64,000 nucleotides of DNA from Isoetes taiwanensis (taxonomy: Eukaryota > Streptophyta > Lycopodiopsida > Isoetales > Isoetaceae): assembly GCA_021234155.1 (NCBI GenBank), contig JAJEKV010000072.1:6179676-6243675 (forward strand), in the 5' to 3' direction. The translations under genes and the position numbers were made by a program. The notes below the pieces were generated by a model. It was not told where the DNA came from, searched no databases, and was given only the letters and a program-made list of their open reading frames with translations. Positions 21,203 to 32,957 of this stretch are shown here, piece by piece. Every line of letters begins with the position of its first letter. Position 1 is the stretch's first letter.

Positions 21203-21341
21203 CAATGAGCTCCGGCATCGTTACTGCAGTCTTGACCGTCTTGATCGGGGGCGGAGGGGCAGACGCATAATGCCACGAATATCGCATCAGGAGAAAGATA
21301 GCCACAATGAGAAAAACCGCTAAGAGTTGAGCCTCCGCCAT
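21203..21341 (-). CDS. Exon 1 of the En/Spm-associated-like gene
   Basis: The ATG at 21339-21341 begins MAEAQLLAVFLIVAIFLLMR, a single hydrophobic helix that could be a membrane anchor. YSWHYASAPPPPIKTVKTAV and TMPELI follow, up to a GTAGCA donor (phase 1). A start with a membrane helix is unusual for a transposase-type protein, so either the gene is something else or the helix belongs to a captured exon. Upstream sequence is AT-rich; no clear TATA box was chosen. Confidence 0.45.
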
Positions 21342-21474
21342 GACTATATATATTAATTTGAACATAACGAGAATTAGCGAGAGAAAAGCTTTGAACAAAT
21401 ATCTTTGAATAAATACCTAAATTTATATTTTTATCTTCTTATTTATATTAGAAAAGTATCTCGTATATATGTAT

Positions 21475-21615
21475 GGGGTGCATATCGAACTCTAGGTTGC
21501 CATATTATCAGGCCATGTATCATGTCATACACCGAACCCTAAATTATCCCACGTGGCATTTTTAGTGCCACATCATGAAACCCTACATTGCGTGTGGCAC
21601 ACCATCAAACCCTAG
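21475..21615. repeat. CCACATCATCAAACCCTA-type repeats, left block
   Basis: Irregular copies of GCCACATCATGAAACCCTA and GCGTGTGGCAC occur here. The block resumes at 23316-23440, so 21616-23315 is an insertion into this repeat. The AAACCCTA strings are not telomeric arrays. Confidence 0.6.
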
Positions 21616-23315
21616 GTTTTTTTTTTTTTTTGAAGGCAAGATATTTTTATTTTTATTAATAATATGTAAGTAAATACATTTATTCATGGCTCTATAATAG
21701 CCAGATAGCCTAACCATGTCTGCACAAGTACTAAAACCACCCAGGTATGGAGGTAGAAAACAACACCACTTATAGGAGATCATCAAAAGGAAAAGAACCC
21801 CATGATGCATGTAGAAGATGCCACTAGAAACACCACCCGAAAATACTGATAGACAAAGGTAGAGGTGAAGGAATGTCTTCCCGCTAGCGTTAACTTGGCC
21901 CCAAAGGCGCACATTTGCAAAAAGGTACTACAAGGAGACTCCTTCCTCTTTTCAAGAGGTAAGTGCCTACGCTATCTTCTCAAGATGCCAATGCCTTCTA
22001 GAGGCCTCCCCAATGGGTGGTCTACTACTTCATCATCTACTTTGTCACCCGGCTTGGGCATCATCAACATTGTACTCAACCAACCCGACAAAGGCGATAA
22101 GCAATAGTAAATACATTTGGTCCTCCCGATCCAAATGCCTCCTAGATCTTCACCTTAATAGAGCCCCCTTTCATAGTATTGTCTCCAACAACCAGACCTT
22201 CCTTCCAGCTGGGATGGAAGAGGGCCAACATGAAAAAATTGAACCCCTTCCAATGCAACATATTAAAGCATTGAGAATCTATGGGACACGAAATTGAGCA
22301 AAAGCAATGCAGTCACACTCCCCCAACGCCTTCCAAGACATTACCAACACTCAGCTAAAGCAACCCATTTCTGATGGTCATTTGCACACCTTGAGCATCC
22401 ACCGAAAAATTTCATACAAAGGAGCATTACAAGAATCAGGATACTAGATATAACACAAGTCTGCTCAACATCAGAAAATCATTGCAAAATATTAGTGCTT
22501 AAGATGCCGGCTGAATAAAACTTGAGCACCAATCTCGCAATGGCCATCCTGCAGTCAATAAGAAGTGTGACATACCCCAAGTAATAGACAGTGCCTCAGC
22601 AGACAAATGGTAGAGGGACCACACAGTTCACGTTCATTGTCTGCTCCAACTGATCCCAATGCCTTAAAATATCCGCTTAGAGGGATGGACTTTTCTTCCA
22701 TGTTAATGATCTGAAGAACATTCAACCTGGTTATTATGGCTTGAACACCTCCCTAACATAGGAACCGAACCCAGGAGTATCTCAGAGCCCCAAACTGCAG
22801 TGAGTGCAGTAGATTTCCTTGACTGCAATGAGTGCAGCAGCCACCTAGCATAGCCACACTGAGTGCAGGCTTTCTATTCTGACCCAAACTCTGACAAAAT
22901 GAACTGGCCAAGAAACCCACAAAAGATAAGGAAATAGATCATACCATAAAACCCCTTGACTGAATCTTCTTCAGCAGCACCAACAGAACAAGAACAACCT
23001 TGTTGATGCATCGTGGCTTCTGTATAAGCTGATTTAGACGCAGAAGAAAGAGCAAGAAAGTTTCCTGACCTCAAGGTCTTGTGCTGGAGAGTATCTTCGA
23101 ATGCTAAGGCGAACATCAAAGAAACCTCTGCTACAAAACTTGGAGCTGCGTCCACCTTCTCAAAATCTGCTAAAAAATCATCGAATGCATAAGCCAGTAA
23201 CCAGATTCACCACTGGCTACTCGTCCAGCAGCAGGCGTGCAAGAAAAATAGAAGCACGAGGTCGGGCGGCCGCCTGCCGCCGCCCTAGCTGCTGCTAAAC
23301 CCTAACGTGGCGACT
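21616..23315 (-). mobile_element. Retroelement insertion with minus-strand poly(A)
   Basis: The T-run at 21618-21633 is the poly(A) tail of a minus-strand element. Upstream on that strand lie AATAAATG and AATAAAAATAAAAATATC with CTTGCCTTC, a typical plant LINE 3' end. The far end has an exon-like frame (about 22930-23160: DAAPSFVAEVSLMFALAFED, then a Ser/Ala-rich stretch) with a donor-like GTATGATC. No RT motif remains. AAACCCTA occurs at both borders and may be the target duplication. Confidence 0.5.
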
Positions 23316-23470
23316 TTGTATTGCCACATCATAGTAAGTGCCATGTCATCAAACCCTAGTTTGCGTGTGCCACATCATCAAACCCTAGATTGTGCCACAT
23401 AGCATTTACAATCTAGGGTTTGATGATGTAGCACACAAAACCTAGGGTTTGACGTCTGTAGCGACACTTT
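23316..23470. repeat. CCACATCATCAAACCCTA repeats, right block
   Basis: Continues the repeat of 21475-21615. An inverted copy (ATCTAGGGTTTGATGATGT) makes a hairpin with CATCATCAAACCCTAGAT at 23375-23440. It ends in GACGTCTGTAGCGACAC (23450-23466), the same motif as at 17857-17880. Confidence 0.6.
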
Positions 23471-23667
23471 ATCTACAAGTTATGATTAATAATTTATTTA
23501 CTGTTAATAATAATTTTTTTCATTAATAAATTACTTTTCCATTAGTAATATTGAATGAAAAACATTTATTTGTTGCAACAAGCCTCAAGTAGGAAGACAA
23601 AATTATATTAAACACTTCTTGCAAGCATTTAACAGTAGCTTAGCCATCTCAAGTGGATCACCACACT

Positions 23668-25072
23668 TCATATGTCGTCTCTCTCTCTCACAACTATATA
23701 AGAAGAAAGCTCTGCTGTTTTGAACACATCGGTGACGCTAAGAATAGATGGGCGATCCATGTGCACCAGCTCTCTATCCATCATCATTTGGACCTTCATA
23801 TGTTGGATGATGTCCAATGTGCTAGAGTATCGGTCGGTTGGGTTTATCTCAACACACAACCCCATAAGCCGCATTGCCTGGACAAAATCAAGGAGCATCT
23901 CGTAAATGTAGCCCAGGGAATATATGTCAGATATCTCATGCCCCCATGATGCTTGGTCATCTGATGATGATATAAAAACTCTCTTCTCCCACCAAAGATA
24001 TCGCACTGTTCCATCTTGTAGTGTATAACAGCTCTTCAACTTGGGCATTCGCTCCTTGCAAAAAAAATGGAGGGTCGTGTCCCAATCACTAATAGCCACC
24101 GACACATTTGCAAGGGAGTCATCAAAATGGAGTTTGACCCTTTTGCAATTGAGCTTTGTGTGTGTCCAACCTGGAGCGTAGATGGCATAGACTCCTTCCG
24201 CAAGAGCGAGAGCTATTTCTGGGACGTAGTTATACACGAGTCTCATTTTGGCTTTCCACTCCGCACTTATCTTCATATCAGCCCTTCTTGGAGCACTATG
24301 CATTGCATTTGACCATCTCCCATAAGAAGAGAATTGGCTCGGAAGATGGTCAAGTAATTCTGCAAAGGTTCCTCCATTCATGAATGGCAAGACTACCATT
24401 GGTCCCTGTGGCGCATCTCCACAAAAGACCTCAGGGGCAAGTCCAAGGGGTGTGGCCAATGCTAGACTTGGACTCTTGAAATGGATATACTTGTCAGCCA
24501 ACAACCATGATGCAGCCCTATCTTGGCCTCTCCACACAATGCCAGTATAATAGTCATCTGCATTAAAGTACAGGGTTCCCAAGATCTGGATTTGATATAT
24601 CTGGCAGTCTTGTTTACTACCAATGCACTTTACAACGTTTACAACATCCACAGGAATGCTATCAATAAATGCAGCACATTTATCATGAGCATGTAATGAT
24701 AATCTAGCCCCTGCACCAATAGAGCTCCCACCATGGATAAGACTATCTAACTCTTTCACCTGTTCCTCTTTGAGAATGCAACTGGCCATCTTGTGATCTT
24801 TGCGTCGGACCTTTGCACTTCGCCACGCTCAATTCTGGCTCAGGATTTCAAACCCAAGACTTTAAGTTCTTTCTCATCATATCCTGCAACTCAGACTCAT
24901 TCTCTGGCCACCTCCCACATAATTCAGACCGACATTCTTTCTCAACTGATGCTACAAAACGATTAATTCGCTCATCAGTTTGCATATGCCTATCCGGGTC
25001 AGTCTATGCGCATATTTGATTGATGAGTATGCGCCTAATTTCACTAAGCATCTCTGTCCTTACTGAGGCCAT
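23668..25072 (-). pseudogene. Kinase-fold protein with degenerate catalytic motifs
   Basis: The open frame 23668-24789 (373 codons) has a protein-kinase-like layout. A hinge-like GPMVVLPFMNGGTFAELLDH is followed by APGWTHTKLNCKRVKLHFDD in place of HRDLKxxN. Then come VAISDWDTTLHF (DWD for DFG), EISDIYSLGYIYEMLL (subdomain IX) and NPTDRYSSTLDIIQHM (subdomain XI). The missing HRD aspartate and DFG make it a likely pseudokinase. Upstream, MASVRTEMLSEIRRILINQI begins at about 25072 and reads into DERINRFVASVEKECRSELC, broken by in-frame TAG and TGA before joining out of frame. So the full gene was longer and is disabled. Kinase assignment is by motif spacing only. Confidence 0.6.
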
Positions 25073-25221
25073 TTTTATGCCTACAAACAAAACAAAATAA
25101 TGAATACAAAAGCCAAGCATGCACAAAGCAAATGCAACATAATACGACAATATCAAACATGTATGCAGACCATATAATCATTACTTATAACACGCCATAT
25201 GGCGACTAATACCTTATCAAT

Positions 25222-25290
25222 CCCCCCCCCCCCCCCGCCCAAAAGCAAAAAAAAAAAAAAAAAAAAAGGAGGAAGAAGAAAAAAGAAAAA
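25222..25290. repeat. C-run and A-run low complexity
   Basis: A stretch of about 14 Cs is followed by about 24 As and an AAG-rich tail. Simple sequence, prone to assembly error. Confidence 0.8.
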
Positions 25291-25307
25291 CTAAATATGT
25301 TAGATTA

Positions 25308-25739
25308 GGGTATTCGGACCCATGGTCAATTTACATTCGTATTATTAGTTAATTAGTTAGCAGATAGTCCCGAAAAACTAAACTAAACTTATCTTCGCAC
25401 CTTGTTCGGATTAGTTAGCAAAATTAACTAAAAATTAACTAAATTAGAAATTAGCACTAAAAGTTAAATCACTCCATAGAGGTCACTTTAAGTTTAGTTA
25501 ATTGTGCTTATAATTTTTTATGCCTTTGGCTAACTTAACTAGACATGTTCGAAATAATTTAGTTAACTAGTTAAGTGATTTTTTAACCAAAGTTTTTAGT
25601 GTGAAATAGTATTACATTAAGTTAGCCTAACCTATTTTTTTAACTAGCTTTGGTGTGAAGGGAATCATCCAGTTAGTGTTAACGTAACTTAACGATAAAA
25701 ATAACTTAACTAAACTTGACCATGGGTGCGAATAGACCC
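25308..25739. mobile_element. Harbinger-type MITE with TTA target duplication
   Basis: The ends are imperfect inverted repeats (GGGTATTCGGACCCATGGTC and, reversed, GGGTCTATTCGCACCCATGG), flanked on both sides by TTA (25305-25307 and 25740-25742). TTA duplications and a GGG start fit PIF/Harbinger (Tourist-like) MITEs. The 432-bp interior consists of TTAGTTAACTA-type repeats and has no coding capacity. Confidence 0.75.
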
Positions 25740-25844
25740 TTACTCGAATCAAAAGCTAGATTTGGCTGGATAATAGAGGAGGCTTTGGACTGATGGAATA
25801 AGCTAGATAGACTAGATTAGTTGGCTGGATTAGGCTAGAGTATG

Positions 25845-26440
25845 ATTAGGACCCAAACACGTGGTCCTCCCCACTCATGGTGGAGCCGACCATGCCCTTT
25901 CCCTAGCCACCTCTACCTAAAAAAAAAAAAAAATAAGAAATGTGGGACTAGGGCCCGAACATCTGGTCCCCTCCACTCATGGTGGAGCCGTCCATGTCCT
26001 TGCCCTAGCTACCTCTACCTAAAACTGACAATAAATGTGAACTAAGGCCCGAACACCTGGTCCTCCCCACTCATGGTAGAGCCGACCATGTCCTTGTCGT
26101 AGCCACCTCTACCTAAGAATGAGAAGAAAAGTGGACTTGGACCTGGACACCTGGTCCTCTCCGCTCGAGGTGGGGCCGACCGTGCCCTTGAACAAGCCTC
26201 TACAATTTTATTTTAAACCTAAAAAATAACAAGTGGAACTGGAAGTGGACTTGAACCCAGGTACGTGGTCCTCTCCACTCTAGGTGGAGCCAACCGTGCC
26301 CTTGAACAAGCCACTCCTTAACCTAGGAAAAATTTATGATTGTAGTGAAAGTGGACTTTGAACCCGGGTACATGGTCCTCTTCACTCTAGGTGGAGCCGA
26401 CCCGTGCCCTTGAACAAGCCGCTCCATCAATTTTTTTAAC
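25845..26440. repeat. Degenerate ~100-bp tandem repeat, about six copies
   Basis: Units share ACCTGGTCCTCTCCACTC, TGGTGGAGCCGACCATG and CCCTTGxxxxAGCCACCTCT. They start near 25862, 25964, 26058, 26152, 26266 and 26372 (spacing 94-114 bp), separated by A-rich linkers. This is a minisatellite-like array with no coding sense. Confidence 0.7.
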
Positions 26441-26549
26441 CACTTAAAACTATAAAAATAAAATGCAAGTGCGATCAACTACTTACCAAAAGAAGGACAT
26501 GTGTACAAGATCCTGTCGGGTCCAAATCGTAATAGAAAGCCGCAACAGA

Positions 26550-27320
26550 AGTAACAAAGCATTAGAAGAATAAGAACAAAGAAGAAAAAGATCGAAGAAG
26601 AAAGAAAGGAAAAAAAAGGGGAGGGGAATAGGAAACAAGAGATAGAAATAAAACAAGAGAAAGAAATAAGAGAAGACATAAAAGAATAGAAGGGAAGAAA
26701 TAAGGATAGAATAGAGAAAAAAGAAGAAAGAATGAAGAAAAATAAGAGGAAATAAGAGAAGGGAAGGGAATAGAATGGAAGGAAGAAATAAAGGAAGGGA
26801 AATAAAAGGATCGAATGGAAAGTGAGGAAGAGATGAAAAATAATGAAGAATAAGAAACAAATGAAATTAAAAAGAATGAAGAATAAGAAATGAAAAAAAT
26901 GAAGAATAAGGAAGGGAAGAGAAGAAAGAAATGAGGGAAGGGAGGGGAAAGAATGAGGAATGAGAAAGCATGAGAAAGAATGGAGATGAGAAAACATGGG
27001 AAAAGAAAAGAATGAGAAAAAAAATGAGAAAGCATCAGAAAGAAATGAGAAAGCATGAGAAAGAAATGAGGAAGAAATAAATGAGAAAGAATGAGGAAGA
27101 ATGAGAAAGAATAAGGAAGAAAGCATGAGAAAGCATGAGAAAGAAATGAGGAAAGAAGAAATATGGGAAGAAAGAATGAGGAAAGAATGAAGCATGGAAG
27201 AAGGAGGAAGAAATGAAGCATGGAAGAAAGAATGAGGCATGGAAAAATGGGAAGAAAGAATGAAGCATGGAAGAAAGAATGAGGAAGAAAAAAAATCAAG
27301 AACAATGAAGAAGAGGAACG
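26550..27320. repeat. Polypurine tract 1 (about 770 bp)
   Basis: The plus strand is almost entirely A and G, built on AAGAAATGAGAAAG and GGAAGAAAGAATGAGG units with sparse CAT. The long opposite-strand open frames are Phe/Ser/Leu strings caused by composition and are not genes. Confidence 0.85.
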
Positions 27321-27524
27321 AAAGGAAACCAAAAAAATTTGAAATCTAGCCTAATGATTCGATCCAAAGACCTATTCAATCTAAAAATCATGATGTACTA
27401 ACCTTAAAAATAGTTCTTGCAAGTGGGCGAAGCCTTTAGCGCCGAAAATCGCCCAAAATAGTCGTGACCTTTGAAGCCTAGAAACAGACCCAAAAAACTG
27501 GCCGCGGGTCTGTAAAAAGCTGTA

Positions 27525-27605
27525 GACGTCGCATGCGATGTATTTTCAAAAACGTATAATATGGTTTTACGTCGCATGCGATGTGGACGCGACGTATTTT
27601 GTTAT
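27525..27605. repeat. GACGTCGCATGCGA palindrome motifs
   Basis: GTAGACGTCGCATGCGATGT, a second ACGTCGCATGCGATGTGG and then TTTTGTTATAGCAATGTC. The same order, palindrome then TTTTGTTATAGC, occurs at 34290-34335, so these may be related transposon ends in direct orientation. Confidence 0.6.
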
Positions 27606-27867
27606 AGCAATGTCTGTCACTTTTTAATTTTTTGGGTGCCTTTTTTTTATGTGATGGTCATGAAAATTTGTTCCTAAGTTAATTTTGACATGTCGAAGCA
27701 ATGTATGCAGTCAAATTCACATTCTGGATTTATCCAATCTTCTATTGCTACTACTTACAAATGTTAACGGGCCTGGGGTGGCATGCTTGAACCACTTGTC
27801 ATTTTTTAGCCTAGGGTCTTGCCATTTTTTAGCATGTTTGAGTCTTGCCATTTTTTAGCATGCTTGA

Positions 27868-28960
27868 GTCTTGCCAGTGCAAAAGCGCCCCCTGACTTCC
27901 AATTGCCACATCGAGAGGAGCAGTTTCAAACTCCGTTCGTCGGTTCTCACTTGCTCAAGCGTTCTCGGTCCGCGACTTCACCCGCCCCGTCCCAAGCGCA
28001 ATGCACCAAAACTTCGCCCCCAAAATGCAAACCCTTCTAGAACCCGGCAACCCACGGGGGAGTTCGTTTGAGGCCCTCTGCTGTCCGGGTCGGCTGGGAC
28101 CTTGCGCCCGTATCTTGTGCGTGGAATGGGGGTGTTACGCCCGGAAACGCGGACCCTAAATCCCGGGAAGCTACTTGCCACGATTTTCCTCTCCCAAGGC
28201 CCCGGGGGCCGGACGGGCGACCTCCCCTCTCCGAAACCGTGATTTGGCTCTGCCAATGGACTCAGAATGTCGACGTTGCCCTGGGGACCAAGTTCCGTGC
28301 CCAGAAGACCACCCGACCTCCAAGAAGCGCCAAAGTAGCTCATGTCACGCACACTTGTAGTCAATTGGTCTAGGATGTGGATGCCGGATACTGTCATGGA
28401 GGGCGTGAGTGTTTCTTTCTTTTGCAAAACCGACCTTGTAATTTGCTCCCTATGGTAATTTCGCCATTCCGGACAACTTGTCGAGGTCGATTTGCCATTT
28501 CGGAGCCTCCCCAGTGCCCGAACGACAAAACACTGTGGTTTCTACAAGGCCGACATCAGAACGCTTCGCGGTTTGACAAGTTCTCCCGGACCGATCTAGG
28601 ATTTTTTTGGGCCTTCCCGAAGAAGGGCTCCTGAATGGAGGATCCAACGGTCGGATAGGGGAACCGGGCTCCGGGAGGGTGGTCATTAGCATGCAGCCCC
28701 ATTGGGAGCGCCGCCAGAAGGGCTGCCTCGAAACTTTTTGATCCCCGCCTCCCTGGGGTCCGGACTCTCCCCTCTTGTGAGGGAGCCCTGCAAGGTCCTG
28801 GCCTCGTTTGACTTGGGGAAGGGTGCCAGCTCGGTTGCCCCGCAACGGGCTGCCCCGACCGTTCTAATTAATGCTAACCCTTTGACCTAGACCTGCTCCA
28901 AAAAATTCAAAAATTAGACTGTGTGCTGGAGATGAATTAGGAATCCAGCTGGCAAAAAAT
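27868..28960. repeat. 1.1-kb repeat unit, copy 1
   Basis: A GC-rich unit from TGCCAGTGCAAAAGCGCCCC to GAATCCAGCTGGCAAAAAAT. It is about 90% like the units at 30786, 31909, 32958 and 33803. No frame is conserved across copies, so it is noncoding or decayed. It is separated from the others by polypurine tract 2. Confidence 0.8.
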
Positions 28961-29094
28961 CTTATATTATAATGTTATACAGTAAGTAGTGCATCGAGCC
29001 CTAATTTGAATGGCCGAGATCATCTGGATGCATCCGAAGGCCTAGATTTATTGCACGACTTACCAACACTGTGATTGGTCATGCTTCGATCTCT

Positions 29095-30695
29095 TAAGGG
29101 GAAAGGGTAAATGAAAAGGGGGAAAAGGAAAAGGGAAGTGGAAAGAGAGAATGTGAAGGGCAAAAAGCATGGGGAAAATGGAAAAGGGTAAAAGGAAAAG
29201 GGTGGGGATAAGAGAAGAGAAAAAGGCATGGAAAACGAAAAAGGGAAAGGGAACCTGGGAAAAGGGCATGAGGGAAGGAGGAAGAGATAAAGTGGAAAAG
29301 GTAAATGGAAAGGACATGGAAAAGGGGAGGAGAAAAAAAGCATGGGAAAAGGAAGGAGCATGGGAAAAGGGGGAAAAAGAGAAGCATTGAGAAAAGAGGA
29401 AAAAGGAAGGGACAAATGGCATAGGAAAAGGAAAAAAAAAAAAAGAGAGGGAAAGGGAAAGGAAAAAACGCATCAAAAAAAGGGGAAGAGTGAAAGGTTG
29501 GAAAAATGAGGAAAAGGGAAGGGACAAGGGGGAGCAAGAAAAGGATGGGGAGAGGGGAAAAGAAAAGGGGCATAGAAAAAGGGAAAGTGAGAAGAAAGAA
29601 AAAGGAAAGGGAAAAGTGGGAAAGGGAACCTAGGTAAAGGTCACAAGGAAAAAGAAAGAGGGAAACGAGAAAAGGGAAGGGGGGAAGAGCATGAGAGAAA
29701 AGGGAAGAGGAAAATGGTGAAGAAAGGGAAAAAGAAAAAAGGGAAAAGAAAAGGGGCAAGAGAAAAAGGGTGGGGAAAAGAGGAAAATGGGTATAGGAAA
29801 TAAGAGAATAAAACAAATGTGCAAAAGGCATGGAAAAAAGGAAAAGGAAAAGGAAAGGAAGGGAAAAAGTGCACAGGAAAAGGATCGGCAAAGGAGGAAA
29901 ACGGAAAGAAAAAAATCCATCAAGAAAAGGAAACGGGAAAAAAGGGAAAGGGAAAGGGAAGGGGGGGAGTGATGGAAGGGAGGGAAAGGGAAAAAGGACA
30001 CGAGGAAAAGGGTTGAAAGAAGGGAAAATTGCACGGGAAGAGGGAAAGAGTGGGAAAAGGAGGAAAAGGAAGCACGAGAAAAATAGAAAGAAGAAAAGGG
30101 TGGGAAAAGGGGAAATAGAAAAGAAAAAGAAATGGAAAAGAGGGGAAAGAGAGAGAGGCACGGGAAAAAGGAAATGAGGAAAATGGAAAAAGGGGAAGAG
30201 AAAAAGGGAACATGGAAAAGGGAAAGAGGGAAAGGGCGAGGAGATGGAAAAAGAGAAGGTAAAAAGGGCATGGAAAACGGGAGGGAGAAAAGAAAAATGG
30301 AAGGGAAAAGGGCACACAAAAAAAGGAGGAAAAGAGTGGGAAAAAGAGGAAAAGAGAAGGGAAAATAGGCATGGAAAAGGGCGAAAGAGTAAAAGGTTGA
30401 GAAAAAGGGAAGACATGGAAAAAAGGTGGGGAAAAGAGAAGGCATAAAAAAAGAGAAAGGGGAAGGGAAAAGGGCAAAGAAAAAAGAGAAGAGGGAAAAG
30501 GTGGAGAAAGGAGCAAAATAGAAGGGAAAAAAGTTATCGGGAACAGGGAAGGGGGAAGGAACGGGATGGGAAAACAAGGAAATATGTGAGAAAGACGAGA
30601 AAAAAAAGGAAAAGAAAAAAAAAAGTAGAGAAAATAAGAAAAAATGAAAAAAAGCGGGATAGAGCAAAAGGGAAAGGGAAAGGGATAGGGTTTTT
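29095..30695. repeat. Polypurine tract 2 (about 1.6 kb)
   Basis: The plus strand is an almost pure AAGGGAAAAGG-type sequence with occasional GCATGG or GCACGG every 25-60 bp, suggesting a decayed minisatellite. Complementary open frames up to 440 codons (Phe/Pro/Ser/Leu only) are artefacts. Such homopurine length can form triplex or G-rich structures. Confidence 0.88.
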
Positions 30696-30785
30696 CTCAC
30701 TGCATCCCAAAGCATTTACAGGCTCTCAACTTATGCCCAGCAACGCTGGGCACCATTACTAGTCAGAATTTATTTTCGAATTTAT

Positions 30786-31870
30786 GAATGTCTTGCCACT
30801 ACAAAAGCGCCCCCCCGACTTCTAATTGCAACATCGGGAGGAGGACAGGCCCAAACTCTGTTCCGTCAGTTCCCCTTGCTCCGCGTTCTCGGCCGCAGCT
30901 TCTCGGCCATATCCCAACTGCAACAGACCAAAACTCGGCCCCCAAGATGCAAACCCTTCTAGAACCTGGCAACCCACAGGGTTTACGTTTCGGAGGCCCT
31001 CTCCTTGTCAGATTCGGCCGGGACCTTGCGCCATGTCTTGACGCGGAGTGGGGGTGTTGAGCCAGAGCACCGACCCTAAAATCCCCCCGGAAGCTGCTTA
31101 CCCCGAATTTCTTTTCCCCAAGGCCACGGGACGAATCGGCGACCTCCCTCCCTGAATCGTGATTTGGCTCGCGATGGACCTGAAGTAATGTCGACATTGC
31201 CCTGGGGACCAAGTTCCGTGGCCATAAGACCACCCGACCTCCAAGAAGCGCCAAAGTAGCTCATGTCACGCACACTCGTAGTCAATTGGCCTAGGATGTG
31301 GATGCTAGATATTGTCGTGGAGGGTGTGAGTGTTTCTTTCTTTTGCAAAACTGACCTTATAACTTGCTCCCTAGGGTAATTTCGCCATTCCGGACAACTT
31401 GGCGAGTTCGATTTGCCATTTCGGAGCCTCCCCGGTGCCCGAATGTCAAAACACTGCGGTTTCTACAAGGCCGACCTCAGGACGCTCCGCGGTTTGACAA
31501 GTTCTCCCAGACCGATCTAGGAATCTTTTGGGCCTTCCCGAAGAAGGGCCTGAGCGGAGGGATCCAATCTGGGATAAGGGAACCGGGCTCCGGAGAGTGG
31601 TCATTAGCGTCGCCCCTCGGGGCCGCCGGGAAAAGGGCTGCCTCGAACTTTTGGATCCGGCCTTTTGGGGTCCGGACTCTCCCCTCTTGTGAGGGAGCCC
31701 TGCAAGGTCCTGGCCTCGTTTGACTCGGGGAAGGGTGCCAGCTCGGTTGCCCCACAACGGGCTGTCCCGACCGTTCGAATGCTAATCCTTTGACCTAGAC
31801 CTTCTCCAAAAATTCCAAAAATTGGGATGTGTGCTGGAGATGAATTAGGAATCCAGCTGGCAAAAAATCA
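30786..31870. repeat. 1.1-kb repeat unit, copy 2
   Basis: A full unit, directly followed by copy 3 after a short AT-rich linker (ATTTATTTTTGTACAGTGC); start-to-start period about 1124 bp. It contains the conserved GGATGTGGATGC and GAGTGTTTCTTTCTTTTGC blocks. Confidence 0.85.
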
Positions 31871-31908
31871 GAATTTATTTTTGTACAGTGCATTAATTAC
31901 GAATTTAT

Positions 31909-32957
31909 GAATGTCTTGCGACTACAAAAGCGCCCCCTGAATTCTAATTGCCACATCGGGTGGAGGACAGGACCAAACTCCATTCTGTCAGTTTCCCTTC
32001 CTCTGCGTTGTCGGCCTCAGCTTTTCGGCCACGTCCCACCTGCAACAGACCAAAACTCAGCCCCCAAAATGCAAACCATTCTAGAACTTGGCAACCCACA
32101 GGGTTTACGTTTCGGAGGCCCTCTCCTTGTCAGATTCGGCCGGGACCTTGCGCAATGTCTTGACGTGGAGTGGGGGTGTTGACGCCAGAGCACGGACCCT
32201 AAAATCCCCCCCGGAAGCTGCTTGCCCCGAATTTCCTCTCCCCAAGGCCCTGGGGACGGACGGGCGACCCCTCTCCGGAACCGTGATTTGGCTCTGCCAA
32301 TGGACTCAGAACGGCGACATTACCCTGGGGACCAAGTTCCGTGTCCAGAAGACCACCCGACCTCCAAAAAGCGCCAAAGTAGCTCATGTCACGCACACTC
32401 GTACTCAATTGGCCTAGGATGTGGATGCCGGATACTGTCGTGGAGAACGTGAGTGTTTCTTTCTTTTGCAAAACCGACCTTGTAACTTGCTCCCTAGGGT
32501 AATTTCGCCATTCCAGACGATTTGGCGAGGTCGATTTGCCATTCCGGAGCCTCCCCGGTGCCCGAACGACAAAACACTAAGGTTTCTACAAGGCCGACCT
32601 CAGGACGCTCCGCGGTTTGACAAGTTCTCCCGGACGGATCTAGGAATCTTTTGGGCCTTCCCGAAGAAGGGCCCCTGAACGGAGGATCCAACGGTCGGAT
32701 AGGGGAACCGGGCTCCGGGAGGGTGGTCATTAGCGTCGCACCCAGGAGCTGGCCAGAAGGGCTGCCTCGGGAATATTTTTGGATCCCGCCTCCTGGGGTC
32801 CGGACTCTCCCCTCTTGTGAGGGAGCCCTGCAAGGTCCTAGCCTCGTTTGACTTGGGGAAGGGTGCCAGCTCGGTTGCCCCACAACGGGCTGCCCCGACC
32901 GTTCTAATGCTAACTCTTTGACCTATACCTTCTCCGAAAATTCCGAAAATTGGGCTT
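31909..32957. repeat. 1.1-kb repeat unit, copy 3
   Basis: A full unit. Its end is fused to copy 4 at about 32965, where GTGCTGAG runs straight into CACGGACCCTAAAATC, so the start of the next unit is deleted. Confidence 0.85.

Noticed and set aside
21540-23440. AAACCCTA strings as interstitial telomere repeats
   Set aside because: They are single motifs within 35-40-bp units, not a tandem TTTAGGG array.
26479-27332. Long minus-strand open frames of 125-256 codons
   Set aside because: They are Phe/Ser/Leu/Pro strings read from the complement of a homopurine tract, in several frames at once. Composition explains them.
29020-30715. Minus-strand frames up to 440 codons and plus-strand Lys/Gly/Glu frames
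   Set aside because: Same cause: polypurine sequence lacks stop codons on one strand. No domain and no codon structure.
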